Assembly: GCA_000170815.1 (NCBI GenBank)
Contig: ABCO01000005.1
Location: forward strand, 62,001-126,000
Length of the DNA: 64,000 bases
Reading direction: 5' to 3'
Origin: an unidentified eubacterium SCB49
GTDB lineage: Bacteria; Bacteroidota; Bacteroidia; Flavobacteriales; Flavobacteriaceae
Made by a program: the position numbers and the translations under genes. Position 1 is the stretch's first letter. Each line of letters begins with the position of its first letter. Below, in pieces: positions 54,960 to 64,000 of the stretch. The notes under the pieces are model-generated. The model had not been told where the DNA came from. It was given only the letters and a program-made list of their open reading frames with translations, and made no database searches.

Positions 54960-56219
54960 ATGAAAGATTTATTCGATAAAATATATAAAGACAAAGGACC
55001 TCTAGGAAAGTGGGCTGAACATGCAGAAGGATATTTTGTATTTCCTAAGTTAGAAGGACCTATTAGTAATAGAATGAGCTTTAAAGGTAAAGAAGTGATC
55101 ACTTGGAGTGTAAACGATTACCTTGGCTTAGCAAATCATCCAGAAGTACGTAAGGTAGATGCAGAGGCAGCAGCAGAGTACGGATCAGCGTACCCTATGG
55201 GTGCTCGTATGATGAGTGGGCATACTGATATGCACGAACAACTACAAAATGAACTTGCAGCATTTGTTCAAAAAGAATCTGCATACTTATTAAACTTTGG
55301 ATATCAAGGAATGGTTTCTACTATTGATGCCTTAGTATCTAAAAATGATGTTATTGTATATGATGTAGATGCACACGCTTGTATTATAGATGGTGTTCGT
55401 TTACATATGGGACAACGTTTTACGTATAAGCACAACGATATGGAAAGTATCGAGAAGAACTTAATGCGTGCAACCAAGATGGCTGAGAAAACCGGAGGAG
55501 GGATTCTTTTAATTTCTGAAGGTGTCTTTGGAATGAGAGGAGAACAAGGAAGGTTGAAAGAAATTGTAGCCCTTAAAGAAAAATATAATTTTAGGCTTTT
55601 TGTTGATGATGCCCATGGTTTTGGTACACTTGGTAAAACAGGTGCTGGAGCAGGTGAGGAGCAAGGTGTACAAGATGATATAGATATTTACTTTGCAACT
55701 TTTGCAAAATCTATGGCTTCTACAGGTGCGTTTATTGCAGCAGATGATGAGATTATTCAATACTTAAAATATAATTTACGTTCGCAAATGTTTGCTAAGT
55801 CGTTACAGATGCAGCTTGTAAAAGGAGCGTTAAAACGTTTAGATATGTTACGTACAATGCCTGAGCTTAAAGAGAAGCTATGGGAAAACGTAAATGCTTT
55901 ACAAGGCGGACTTAAAGAACGTGGTTTTGATATAGGAACAACACAAAGTTGTGTGACACCAGTATATCTTAAAGGAAGTATACCAGAAGCTATGGCACTG
56001 GTACAAGATTTAAGAGAAAATCACGGTGTTTTCTGTTCTATCGTAGTATATCCGGTAATCCCTAAAGGATTAATCTTATTACGTATGATCCCTACAACAT
56101 CACATACAATGGAAGATATTAATGAAACATTAGATGCATTCTCTTCTATTAGAGAGCGTTTAGAAAATGGAACATACAAAAGACTTTCTGCAGCTGTTTC
56201 TGAGCAGATGGGAGAGTAA
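54960..56219 (+). CDS. Alpha-oxoamine synthase (serine palmitoyltransferase / cysteate acyltransferase type)
   Basis: A 419-aa PLP enzyme that condenses an amino acid with an acyl thioester. The N-terminus MKDLFDKIYKDKGPLG is that of bacterial Spt-like enzymes. DDAHGFGTLGKTGAG binds the cofactor and K250 in TFAKSMAS forms the aldimine. It probably makes a sphingoid base (from serine) or capnine (from cysteate); KBL or BioF are less likely. A frame from TTG at 54957 exists, but ATG at 54960 is the better start. Confidence 0.85.
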   Translation: MKDLFDKIYKDKGPLGKWAEHAEGYFVFPKLEGPISNRMSFKGKEVITWSVNDYLGLANHPEVRKVDAEAAAEYGSAYPMGARMMSGHTDMHEQLQNELAAFVQKESAYLLNFGYQGMVSTIDALVSKNDVIVYDVDAHACIIDGVRLHMGQRFTYKHNDMESIEKNLMRATKMAEKTGGGILLISEGVFGMRGEQGRLKEIVALKEKYNFRLFVDDAHGFGTLGKTGAGAGEEQGVQDDIDIYFATFAKSMASTGAFIAADDEIIQYLKYNLRSQMFAKSLQMQLVKGALKRLDMLRTMPELKEKLWENVNALQGGLKERGFDIGTTQSCVTPVYLKGSIPEAMALVQDLRENHGVFCSIVVYPVIPKGLILLRMIPTTSHTMEDINETLDAFSSIRERLENGTYKRLSAAVSEQMGE

Positions 56220-56241
56220 TTCTATTTTGATATATTAAAAA

Positions 56242-56266
56242 AGCCAGCTGTTTAGCTGGCTTTTTT
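56242..56266. terminator. Bidirectional terminator
   Basis: AGCCAGCT pairs with AGCTGGCT around GTTT, with A- and T-runs on either side, between convergent genes. Confidence 0.88.
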
Positions 56267-56288
56267 AGTTTTATGTTCTAAATTAAAT

Positions 56289-57407
56289 TTAGAGATACTT
56301 CTTAAAAGTACTACGCTCTTTATGTTGTACCGGATTATAATCTTTCCAAAGTAATTGTACTGCTGTATTTTCTTTAAGCTCTGGATTGGTCTCTACTTTA
56401 TCAATCCCTTTAGAGTTAAAAAGATATTGCATTTCTTCAAAAATAATAGCAGTTACTCCTTTTCCTTGATATTCTGGATCTATACCTATTAAGTAAAAGG
56501 CAGCCTTGTCATTCTTGCGTTGTGCTTGCCATAAATGATACCATCCAAAAGGAAATAAGCTTCCGTTTGCTTTTTTTAATGCTTTACTAAAAGAGGGCAT
56601 TACAATAGAAAAAGCCACTAGCTCATCATTTTTATCTTTAATGCAGGTGATGTAATCTGGCTGAATAAAGTTAAAATATTTCTCTTTATAATAGTCTATT
56701 TGGTATTGCTGTATTGGGACAAATGTTTGAAGCGAATTATAGGTCTTGTTTAATAATTCAAACATCTTATCTACATAAGGTTCAATCTCTTTTTTATTTT
56801 TAAACTCAATAACAGAGAGTTCATAACGTTTTTTAATTATACCTGAAAATTTAGCTACTTTTTCTTTGATAGAAGGGGGGATGCTTAGGCTGTATTCTAC
56901 CCAAGTCGCTTGTTTTTCAAAACCTAATTTCTCAAAATGCTGCGCATAATACGGGTGATGATACCACGTGATCATAGTATTCATCTTGTCAAAACCATCT
57001 GTGAGTAATCCGGCTTTTTCCATGTTTCCAAAACCTACGGGACCTTCAATATATTCAAGTCCAAGTTCTGCCCCTTTTTCGTATGCTTTTGCTAATAATG
57101 CTTGTGTGACATCAAGATCATCAATCATATCTAGCCATCCAAAACGAACTTTCTTTTTTCCCGTTTCTTTGATTTCTACGTGATTAATAATAATCGCTAT
57201 ACGTCCTACAATTTTACCACCTTTATAAGCAAGGTAGTATTCTGCATCTGCATTTTTAAACACAGGGTTTTTATCTTTGTCTAGGGTCTCTATCTCATCA
57301 TTAATAAGTGGTGGAACCCAATAAGGAGATTTTTTGTAAAGTGTAAATGGGAACTTTACAAACTTTTTAATATCCTGCTGGCTGGTAATTTTTTTTACGT
57401 CAATCAT
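56289..57407 (-). CDS. GNAT-fold acyltransferase-like protein
   Basis: A 372-aa protein with two GNAT-like regions: ADAEYYLAYKGGKIVGRIA near 50, and FYLIGIDPEYQGKGVTAIIFEEM near 310 (acyl-CoA loop QGKGV). Length and arrangement resemble bacterial proteins often labelled GTP cyclohydrolase without support. It is convergent with the alpha-oxoamine synthase, so a role as N-acyltransferase in the same lipid pathway is conceivable. ATG at 57407. Confidence 0.75.
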   Translation of the reverse strand: MIDVKKITSQQDIKKFVKFPFTLYKKSPYWVPPLINDEIETLDKDKNPVFKNADAEYYLAYKGGKIVGRIAIIINHVEIKETGKKKVRFGWLDMIDDLDVTQALLAKAYEKGAELGLEYIEGPVGFGNMEKAGLLTDGFDKMNTMITWYHHPYYAQHFEKLGFEKQATWVEYSLSIPPSIKEKVAKFSGIIKKRYELSVIEFKNKKEIEPYVDKMFELLNKTYNSLQTFVPIQQYQIDYYKEKYFNFIQPDYITCIKDKNDELVAFSIVMPSFSKALKKANGSLFPFGWYHLWQAQRKNDKAAFYLIGIDPEYQGKGVTAIIFEEMQYLFNSKGIDKVETNPELKENTAVQLLWKDYNPVQHKERSTFKKYL

Positions 57408-57427
57408 AAATATGTAGAAACTAGTAG

Positions 57428-58465
57428 TTATTGCTCTTCACCGCTATCATCGTCTGTAGGGTCAATGCTATCTTTTCGTTTCTTTTTCTTAGCTTTTTTA
57501 GCGTCTTTGTTTTTATTTTTTTCGGCTTTTCTTTTCTTTCTGGCTTCAGCTCCTTTTTCCTCTATGTATTCATCACTATCATGTCTGTCTAGTCTGTAAC
57601 TTATTCCTATTCTTCCGTATGTACGGTTAGGAGTATCTTTAAAATTTAAGAGTGCAGAAGCATCAATCTGAAAATTAGGTGTGACTAATGCTGCAACCCC
57701 ACCTCTAAATAATTGGTCGGCATAGGTGTCTCCTTTAAAACCTTCATTTTCAATAAAGATTGAAAACCAGCTTGTAGGTGTGTGTGTTAGTGTAACAACA
57801 TAACCAAATTGTTTGGCTTCTTCTGTGATTCTATTTGCATAAATATTTGTTACAAGTACAAAACCACCAATAAAATTGTTTTGAGTAGCAAGAACTACCT
57901 TAGGGCTAAAGTTAAAATTGTCAATTCCAGATGAATTGTAATTTACAAATACTGCTTCAGGGTCTTCTATAAAATCTATATTTAAACCAGCGTATATAGA
58001 TACTGCAGGAATTAAATCTGCCCATTGCGTTTTGTTGTTTGCTTTCCAACTGTATAAATTAGGACCTTCTAATTCTTTTTTAAGATAAGGATCATACAGT
58101 AAATATTTTGCTCCTAATGTGTTGCTTCGGAAATTTGCAAACGTGACTTCTTGGTTAGGGTTTCGTGTGTCAGTGATGATATTTCGCTGAAAACTACCCA
58201 TAACACTTATCTCAAGTGCTTCTTTCCAAATACCATAACGTACTGCATAATCAATGTTAAGTGCATTTGTTTCAGAAAAAATAAGATGATGATCTTCTTT
58301 TCCTAAGCTAAGCCCGGTTTCAAATTGTAATACATTAGTTCCTACAGCAAAAGCACCTTGAGAGCTTCCTGGTCTGTTAGAATTTAATTCTTCAGTGTAT
58401 TGCGCAAAAAGGGATACAGAGCACCCAAGAGTTAGCAAAAAAGTGAGGAGAATACGATGGTTCAT
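57428..58465 (-). CDS. Outer-membrane beta-barrel, transporter-like
   Basis: A 345-aa protein with a signal peptide (MNHRILLTFLLTLGCSVSLFA) and an amphipathic beta-strand pattern (SNRPGSSQGAFAVGTNVLQFETG, as in the phenol-degradation meta-pathway/transporter barrel family), then a Lys-rich tail (about 305-345). ATG at 58465 is favoured because a TATCTTTG promoter lies at 58491-58484, inside the longer frame from 58504. Confidence 0.82.
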   Translation of the reverse strand: MNHRILLTFLLTLGCSVSLFAQYTEELNSNRPGSSQGAFAVGTNVLQFETGLSLGKEDHHLIFSETNALNIDYAVRYGIWKEALEISVMGSFQRNIITDTRNPNQEVTFANFRSNTLGAKYLLYDPYLKKELEGPNLYSWKANNKTQWADLIPAVSIYAGLNIDFIEDPEAVFVNYNSSGIDNFNFSPKVVLATQNNFIGGFVLVTNIYANRITEEAKQFGYVVTLTHTPTSWFSIFIENEGFKGDTYADQLFRGGVAALVTPNFQIDASALLNFKDTPNRTYGRIGISYRLDRHDSDEYIEEKGAEARKKRKAEKNKNKDAKKAKKKKRKDSIDPTDDDSGEEQ

Positions 58466-58483
58466 AAAATGCGTCGATTTATT

Positions 58484-58491
58484 CAAAGATA
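58484..58491 (-). promoter_or_regulatory. -7 element for the barrel gene
   Basis: TATCTTTG on the minus strand, 18 bp before ATG 58465; decides the start codon. Confidence 0.65.
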
Positions 58492-58546
58492 TAAGATTTA
58501 TCATTTATTTAATAGTCTGTTTTGTTCTTTTTTGCGTCTCAATCTG

Positions 58547-58554
58547 TAAATTTG
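58547..58554 (+). promoter_or_regulatory. Promoter of DUF4834 gene
   Basis: TAAATTTG with TTG at 58522-58524, 22 bp upstream. Confidence 0.65.
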
Positions 58555-58573
58555 AATTTCACAAAAAATAACT

Positions 58574-58852
58574 ATGGAATTCCTTAAAACGGTTTTAATT
58601 GTTCTCTTGGTATATTTTGCCCTAAAGTTTCTCATTAAATTGATGTGGCCTTATATCGTGAAATATTTAACAAAAAAAGCAGGTCAGAAATTTGCTCAAT
58701 CTTTTGGACAAAATCCTTTCGAAAACACTCAAAACCAGAACACATCTAAATCTAAAGAGGGTGAAGTGACTATAGAACGTCCTTCTGCTACTAAAAGAAA
58801 GTCTAACAACACTGTAGGCGAGTATGTAGATTTTGAAGAAGTGAAAGAATAA
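58574..58852 (+). CDS. DUF4834-like small membrane protein
   Basis: A 92-aa protein with an N-terminal membrane segment (about 4-30, VLIVLLVYFALKFLIKLMWPYIV) and a charged C-terminal tail ending YVDFEEVKE. Function unknown. Precedes the YfhO gene by 94 bp. Confidence 0.78.
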   Translation: MEFLKTVLIVLLVYFALKFLIKLMWPYIVKYLTKKAGQKFAQSFGQNPFENTQNQNTSKSKEGEVTIERPSATKRKSNNTVGEYVDFEEVKE

Positions 58853-58946
58853 GCGACTTATACAGGTATTGATATTATTAATTTTTGACAAAGGCTAACT
58901 CGTCTATTTTTGTTATTTTTCGGCTTCTTAAAAACCACCTTTTTTT

Positions 58947-61388
58947 ATGGCTTCAAAACTGAAAAAGTTTATCCCACATCTTGTTGTTCTTATACTTTTT
59001 GTAATAGCCTCATTGGCCTATTTTAGCCCTGTTTTACAAAATAAAGTCATTTTTCAAAGTGATATTGCTCAATATCAGGGGATGGCAAAACAGCTTAAAG
59101 ATTATAGAGCTGCGGGTGACGAAATTTATTGGACTGACGCTGCCTTTGGGGGGATGCCCACCTATCAATTAGGGGCTAAGTATCCGCACAATTATATAAA
59201 AACACTAGATCTTAGTTTACGTTTTTTACCACGCCCAGCAGATTATCTCTTCTTATATTTTATTGGTTTATATATCTTATTACTAGTACTTAAAATAGAT
59301 TATAAACTTGCTTTTTTAGGAGCATTAGCTTTTGGTTTCTCTACGTATCTTATCATAATTCTAGGGGTTGGGCATAATGCAAAAGCACATGCAATTGCTT
59401 ATATGCCTTTAGTTCTAAGCGGTATTTTTCTCACTTTTAGAGGAAAGTATATTTGGGGCTTTTTATTGACTACAATCGCTATGGCCTTAGAGTTGGTAAC
59501 TAATCACTTCCAGATGACTTATTATTTAGGCTTACTGGTTTTGTGTATTGGGGTAGCTTATTTAATAGATGCATTTCAGAAAAAAATGTTGCCACATTTT
59601 GCCAAGGCTGTTGGTGTTATGCTTGTAGCTGTTGTACTAGCCATAGGCTTAAATGCGACTAACATTTTGGCTACAAAAGAATATGCAGATACTTCTACTC
59701 GAGGTAAAACGGAGCTTACTATTAACGCTAACGGTACTAAAAAAGAAATTAAAGAAGGCTTAGACTATGACTATATTACAGAATATAGCTATGGGAAATT
59801 AGAAAGTTTAAACTTATTTATTCCTCGTTTTATGGGCGGGGGTTCTGGCGATCCTTTGCCAGACGAATCTGCTACTATTGATGCGCTTTTACGTACAGGA
59901 AAATCACAGGAAGAGTTAGTTAGTATTTTACAACAGGTTCCTGTTTATTGGGGAGATCAACGTATTGTAGCTGCGCCAGCTTACATAGGGGCCGTAGTTA
60001 TATTTCTAGCTGTATTAGCTTTATTTTTAGTAAAAGGACGACTTAAATGGTGGGTGGTTTCTGCTTTCTTTTTAACCTTGTTTCTATCTTGGGGGCGTAA
60101 TCTTTCGTTTTTAACAGAATTATTTATAGAGTATGTACCTTATTACAATAAGTTTAGGGCGGTATCTTCTATTCAAGTAATTATAGAATTAATAATGCCT
60201 ATACTAGCGGTAGTTGGTTTACATCATTTGCTCAATGATTTTGTGAAGCTAGAACAGAAAAAGAAAGCATTGTATTATACTTCTGGAATTGTTGGAGGGC
60301 TCACGGTTATCTTTTTATTATTTAAAAATTCACTTTTTAGTTTTGCAAGTCCCATTGATGGAGATTTGGCCTCTTATTACAAGTTGCCTTTTACGTTTGT
60401 TGATGCCATGCGCGAGGATAGGGCTGCGGTCTTTACAGCAGATGCTTTGCGTACGCTATTGTTTGTTGTCTTAGCAGCAGCAGCATTGTTTTTATACCTA
60501 AAAAATAAAATTAAAGAAATACCTCTTATTGCAGTTTTAGCGGTTTTAATTGTAGTTGATTTAGTTGGGGTAGATAGAAGGTATGTAAATAATGAAGATT
60601 TTGTAAAAGCTCGAATTATGGAGCAGCCATTTCAAGAAAATGGTGCCAATTTACAGATTGCTAAAGACAAAGGGTATTATCGTGTAATAGATGCTACGAC
60701 AGACCCTTTTAATAGTGCGGCAGCTAGTTATTATCATAATGCTTTGGGGGGGTATCACGCTGCTAAGCCTGGCAGAATGCAAGATTTAAATGAGTTTTAT
60801 ATTAGTCAAGGCGATATCGGTGTGCTTAATATGATGAATGTTAAATACATCATTACCCAAAACAATAATCAAGGCCCAGTTGCACAGCGTAACCCTTATG
60901 CAAATGGTCCAGCTTGGTTGGTAGAAAATGTGATTTTTGCAGAAAATGCAGATCAAGAAATTTTACTTCTTGATAGTCTTGATACTAAACGAACGGCTAT
61001 TATTCATAAAGATTTTAAAAGTCAAATTCCTACGGCATCAATTGTTAGAGACTCTACGGCAACGATAGAGATGGTAAAGCATGAGCCAGAACATATTGTA
61101 TATGAAACAAGTTCTAAATCTGCTCAGTTAGCCTTGTTTTCTGAGGTGTATTATCCTGCAGGTTGGAATGCTTATATAGATGGTGAGCCTGTAGATTATT
61201 TTAGAGCAAATTATGTGTTGCGCGCTATGTCTTTATCTGCGGGTAATCACAAAGTAGAGTTTATTTTTGAACCTTCAGTGATTCAAACAGGAAGTTCGGT
61301 GAGTTTAATAAGTTCTATAATTGTATTGTTGTTATTGGCAAGTGGCTTATTTTTTACTTTTAAGAGAAACAAGCACATTTCCGAATGA
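58947..61388 (+). CDS. YfhO-family membrane protein
   Basis: An 813-aa polytopic membrane protein with about 12-14 helices, periplasmic loops and a GT-C-like N-terminus (FGGMPTYQLGAKYPHNY), ending in a beta domain (SEVYYPAGWNAYIDGEPVDYFRANYVLRAM) and a last helix. YfhO proteins are thought to modify lipids or wall polymers with sugars. Its stop overlaps the next start (ATGA). Confidence 0.9.
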   Translation: MASKLKKFIPHLVVLILFVIASLAYFSPVLQNKVIFQSDIAQYQGMAKQLKDYRAAGDEIYWTDAAFGGMPTYQLGAKYPHNYIKTLDLSLRFLPRPADYLFLYFIGLYILLLVLKIDYKLAFLGALAFGFSTYLIIILGVGHNAKAHAIAYMPLVLSGIFLTFRGKYIWGFLLTTIAMALELVTNHFQMTYYLGLLVLCIGVAYLIDAFQKKMLPHFAKAVGVMLVAVVLAIGLNATNILATKEYADTSTRGKTELTINANGTKKEIKEGLDYDYITEYSYGKLESLNLFIPRFMGGGSGDPLPDESATIDALLRTGKSQEELVSILQQVPVYWGDQRIVAAPAYIGAVVIFLAVLALFLVKGRLKWWVVSAFFLTLFLSWGRNLSFLTELFIEYVPYYNKFRAVSSIQVIIELIMPILAVVGLHHLLNDFVKLEQKKKALYYTSGIVGGLTVIFLLFKNSLFSFASPIDGDLASYYKLPFTFVDAMREDRAAVFTADALRTLLFVVLAAAALFLYLKNKIKEIPLIAVLAVLIVVDLVGVDRRYVNNEDFVKARIMEQPFQENGANLQIAKDKGYYRVIDATTDPFNSAAASYYHNALGGYHAAKPGRMQDLNEFYISQGDIGVLNMMNVKYIITQNNNQGPVAQRNPYANGPAWLVENVIFAENADQEILLLDSLDTKRTAIIHKDFKSQIPTASIVRDSTATIEMVKHEPEHIVYETSSKSAQLALFSEVYYPAGWNAYIDGEPVDYFRANYVLRAMSLSAGNHKVEFIFEPSVIQTGSSVSLISSIIVLLLLASGLFFTFKRNKHISE

Positions 61389-62665
61389 AAAAAGTACTGG
61401 TCATAACATATTATTGGCCACCAGCTGGAGGTCCTGGCGTTCAGCGTTGGCTAAAATTTGTAAAGTATTTTCCTGATAACGGTATTCAGCCTTATGTATA
61501 TATTCCTGAAAACCCGCATTATCCTTTAAAAGACGCAAGTTTTACTTCGGAAATACCAACAGAAGCAACCATCATCAAGCGTCCTATTAGGGAGCCGTAT
61601 GGTGTGGCAAAGCTATTTTCAAAAAAGAATACTCAAAAAATGAGTAGTGGTATTATTACGCCTAAAAATCCATCTTTTCTTTCAAAATTGATGCTATTTG
61701 TTCGGGGTAATTTGTTTGTTCCAGATGCTAGGGTAGGGTGGGTAAAACCTTCTGTTTCGTTTTTAGAAAAATATCTTGTTGAACATAATATAGATACAGT
61801 AATCACGACTGGACCTCCGCATAGTTTACACCTTATAGGCTTAAAGCTTAAAAAGAAATTAGCCATTACTTGGCTAGCAGATTTTAGAGATCCTTGGACT
61901 ACCATTCATTATCATTCATCTTTGAGATTAACGGCATCTTCAGAAAAAAAACACAAAGCTTTAGAGCATACTGTTTTAAATACTGCAGACCAGATAACCG
62001 TTACCAGTCCGACAACTAAGAAAGAATTTGAGGCAATTACTAAAAAGCCTATTTCCGTTATCACAAATGGTTTTGAAGCACTCTCATTTAAGAAAGTACA
62101 ACTGGATTCGAAGTTTTCAATGGCACATATTGGTTCTTTATTAACCGAGCGTAATCCTATTGTTTTATGGCAAGTTTTAAAAGAACTTAAAGAAGAACAT
62201 CCTACGTTTTCAAATGATTTTTCTTTAATCCTTGCAGGAGTGGTAAGTGAAGAGGTTATTAAAAGTATCAATAATTTCAACTTACAAGATCAACTAGATG
62301 TTAAAGGGTACGTGTCTCACGAAGAAGCGTTACAACTACAACGAAGCTCTCAGCTATTGTTATTGCTAGAAATGGACAAACCAGAAACGAAAGCCATAAT
62401 ACCTGGTAAACTGTTTGAATATTTGCAAGCTCGTCGTCCTATTGTTGCAATTGGGCCTCAAGGCAGTGATATTGACGGAGTATTAAATGAAACAAAGAGC
62501 GGATTGTTTTTTACACCACAAAATAAAGAAGCGCTTAAATCTCACATTTTAGCCAGCTACAAGTTATATGTTAATGACCAATTACGTGTGGATAGTGCAT
62601 CGATAGGGCATTTCAGTAGAGAAAATTTAACATCCCAAATGGCAGGTTTACTGAAGTCATTATAA
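61385..62665 (+). CDS. Glycosyltransferase, GT4-type
   Basis: A 426-aa GT-B fold glycosyltransferase: N-terminal YYWPPAGGPGVQRWLKFVKYF (acceptor side), ADFRDPW, and C-terminal KGYVSHEEALQLQRSSQLLLLLE followed by PGKLFEYLQARRPIVAI (the sugar-nucleotide-binding E of the ExxxxxxE family). Coupled to YfhO, so both may act in one glycoconjugate pathway. Confidence 0.9.
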   Translation: MKKVLVITYYWPPAGGPGVQRWLKFVKYFPDNGIQPYVYIPENPHYPLKDASFTSEIPTEATIIKRPIREPYGVAKLFSKKNTQKMSSGIITPKNPSFLSKLMLFVRGNLFVPDARVGWVKPSVSFLEKYLVEHNIDTVITTGPPHSLHLIGLKLKKKLAITWLADFRDPWTTIHYHSSLRLTASSEKKHKALEHTVLNTADQITVTSPTTKKEFEAITKKPISVITNGFEALSFKKVQLDSKFSMAHIGSLLTERNPIVLWQVLKELKEEHPTFSNDFSLILAGVVSEEVIKSINNFNLQDQLDVKGYVSHEEALQLQRSSQLLLLLEMDKPETKAIIPGKLFEYLQARRPIVAIGPQGSDIDGVLNETKSGLFFTPQNKEALKSHILASYKLYVNDQLRVDSASIGHFSRENLTSQMAGLLKSL

Positions 62666-62669
62666 ACGA

Positions 62670-62708
62670 GAAATCCCCGCTCGACAAATGTCTTACGGAG
62701 ATTTCTAA
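62670..62708. terminator. Hairpin between convergent genes
   Basis: AAATCCCCG pairs with CGGAGATTT with one mismatch around a 16-nt loop. Probably bidirectional. Confidence 0.6.
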
Positions 62709-62726
62709 CTAACCAACCAAAAATTT

Positions 62727-63863
62727 TTATCCTCTACTTCTACTTGAAGTACTTGAGCTAGTGCGTGAATTACTGGCTACTGTTTTTCTTGAACTTGTAG
62801 AAGTTGTTCTAGTAATGTTTTTATTGCTAGCTGTTGTTCTACTACTTCGTGTTGTTGCTACAGATCTATTTGAGCTATTGCTTTTTACTGTAGGCTTAAT
62901 TGTTTTTTTACTCGTAATTACGGTACGTGTTTTAGAAGTAGTCGTGCTAGGTCTAGTTTGAGTAGTTCTACTATTTATTACAGTGTTTGATCTATTAGTA
63001 CTAGCTATTATATTTCTATTATTCGTTGTTGTTCTAGTTGTACTTGTACGACTGTTAATGATAGGGTTTCTTTTGGCTACATTATTTGTGCTTCTAGTTG
63101 TTGTAGTGCTAGTTCTTCTATAATTGTTGCCAATAGCAGTATTGGTTCTATGAGGGCTATAATTTTTGTTAACTACTACGCGACCATTTTTATTGTGAAT
63201 TCTACTTCCTGGTTTGTAAAAATCTCTTCTTGCATTTTTATAAGTTACTTTATATCTGTTGTTATAAAAGTTTCTGTGATTGTAATAACTATATCTAACA
63301 GGTGTGTAGTATCTTCTGTATGGATAATCATATACCACATAGTTTGCAAACAGTGGAAACGAGTAGTGTACATGCCAAGGTCTGTATACATAATAAGGGT
63401 TAAAAGCGTTTATATATCCTGTATGGTGTGAGTAGTTACCATAACTATTATAGTGTATAAACAAACCACCTACGTTTACAATACGTTTGTTGTTATAACG
63501 TATATCTACATTTCCTGCTTGTGTTATTCTTCCGTAGTCATCATAATAAACCGGTACGTTTTCTATTTGAATAATAGCGCCGTAATCATCATACTGAACA
63601 TAAGCTTCGTAATCATATCCAGCATTATAAGAAATGTTAACACCTGGAACATTAACAGATACATTTACATTTGTTCCTTGATTATTTCCAAGAAATACAA
63701 AATCAAATTGCCCGTCTGGAAATACTGAAAACTCAACGCCACCTTCAGTAAAGATATAGCTCTTTCCGTATCCTCTTATTGCATCTTCTTCTACGGTAGA
63801 TGCTGCCGTCGTTGTTAGTCCTATTAAAAGGAAGCTAAATAAAAGTGCTGTTGCTTTTTTCAT
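62727..63863 (-). CDS. Secreted low-complexity protein
   Basis: A 378-aa exported protein: signal peptide (MKKATALLFSFLLIGLTTTAA), a Tyr/Asn/Asp-rich beta region with YDDYGxIxQ repeats (about 75-160), a Tyr/His/Arg-rich stretch, and a C-terminal 160 residues rich in Ser/Thr/Arg/Asn (TSTTRTTTNNRN-like). It may be an adhesive or matrix protein. ATG at 63863 is chosen because the signal peptide starts there; a frame from 63887 adds eight residues. Confidence 0.7.
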   Translation of the reverse strand: MKKATALLFSFLLIGLTTTAASTVEEDAIRGYGKSYIFTEGGVEFSVFPDGQFDFVFLGNNQGTNVNVSVNVPGVNISYNAGYDYEAYVQYDDYGAIIQIENVPVYYDDYGRITQAGNVDIRYNNKRIVNVGGLFIHYNSYGNYSHHTGYINAFNPYYVYRPWHVHYSFPLFANYVVYDYPYRRYYTPVRYSYYNHRNFYNNRYKVTYKNARRDFYKPGSRIHNKNGRVVVNKNYSPHRTNTAIGNNYRRTSTTTTRSTNNVAKRNPIINSRTSTTRTTTNNRNIIASTNRSNTVINSRTTQTRPSTTTSKTRTVITSKKTIKPTVKSNSSNRSVATTRSSRTTASNKNITRTTSTSSRKTVASNSRTSSSTSSRSRG

Positions 63864-63920
63864 AATCTTGAGTTTTAATAAGTACAAAACTTTTAATAAG
63901 TTAAGTACGTTTAAAATATA

Positions 63921-63936
63921 ACAAGGAGTGTGCCAA
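63921..63936 (-). promoter_or_regulatory. Sigma-54-like promoter
   Basis: On the minus strand TTGGCACACTCCTTGT fits the -24/-12 consensus TTGGCACnnnnnTTGC at all but the last position and with exact spacing. The start codon lies about 58 bp downstream. No TAnnTTTG element competes in this interval. 63937-64000 shows nothing else. Confidence 0.55.
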
Positions 63937-64000
63937 AAACGTAAGCTTCTAATTATGAGGTTTTTATATGTGTTTTTGGGGTGTGTTTAGTGTTAAAGTG

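Overview
The window is chromosomal DNA of a marine-type member of the Flavobacteriia (phylum Bacteroidota). The evidence is AT-rich sequence, promoters of the TTG-(about 20)-TAnnTTTG type, few Shine-Dalgarno sites, many SPII lipoproteins, a bacillithiol gene (bshB1), an S9 peptidase, an M1 peptidase and YfhO- and DUF4834-type genes with flavobacterial relatives. I cannot name the genus.

Region 1 (1-11.8 kb): the start of an ABC transporter gene divergent from a small Fur-family regulator, with two TGCA-type dyads between them; then NhaA, an alpha/beta hydrolase, a Qnr-like pentapeptide protein, small membrane proteins, a three-gene operon (metallophosphoesterase, lipoprotein, YHYH protein), and an MFS transporter with an AraC regulator.

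Region 2 (about 11.8-29.3 kb) is accessory. Unrelated single genes, nearly all on the minus strand, are separated by 120-250 bp spacers that resemble each other. Many transcription units are bracketed by inverted copies of a motif of the form GCACAAC-GGTnT-GTATA, so the region reads like a string of gene cassettes. Cargo includes TPR proteins, a serine hydrolase, a Fic protein, a DUF6882-like protein and a NERD nuclease-like protein. The largest cargo is an eight-gene chaperone operon (17.3-23.8 kb): an Hsp70, a zinc-ribbon/LysM membrane protein, a membrane-anchored TPR protein, a J-like protein without HPD, a GrpE-like protein and three small membrane proteins. An intact IS110-family element (27,255-28,480) sits in one boundary motif. 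Its non-coding left end folds on paper as a bridge RNA whose target loop matches that boundary and whose donor loop matches the element's own ends. Three IS110 right-end remnants lie at other cassette boundaries, in the same orientation.

Region 3 (29.3-64 kb) looks like ordinary core genome: acyl-CoA carboxylase beta subunit, a 58-aa membrane protein followed by ten ~103-bp tandem repeats that appear to have grown from its terminator, EttA, hutI-hutG, a Cys/Met PLP enzyme, BshB1, tRNA-His, M1 peptidase with a patatin, prfB with its programmed frameshift, threonine aldolase, an OmpA-type repeat protein, YbaB, prolyl oligopeptidase, a cysteine-synthase-like gene next to an alpha-oxoamine synthase (possibly sulfonolipid synthesis), YfhO, a glycosyltransferase, and a low-complexity secreted protein with a sigma-54-like promoter.

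All calls come from reading the sequence. No database search was run, and family names are from recognition of motifs.
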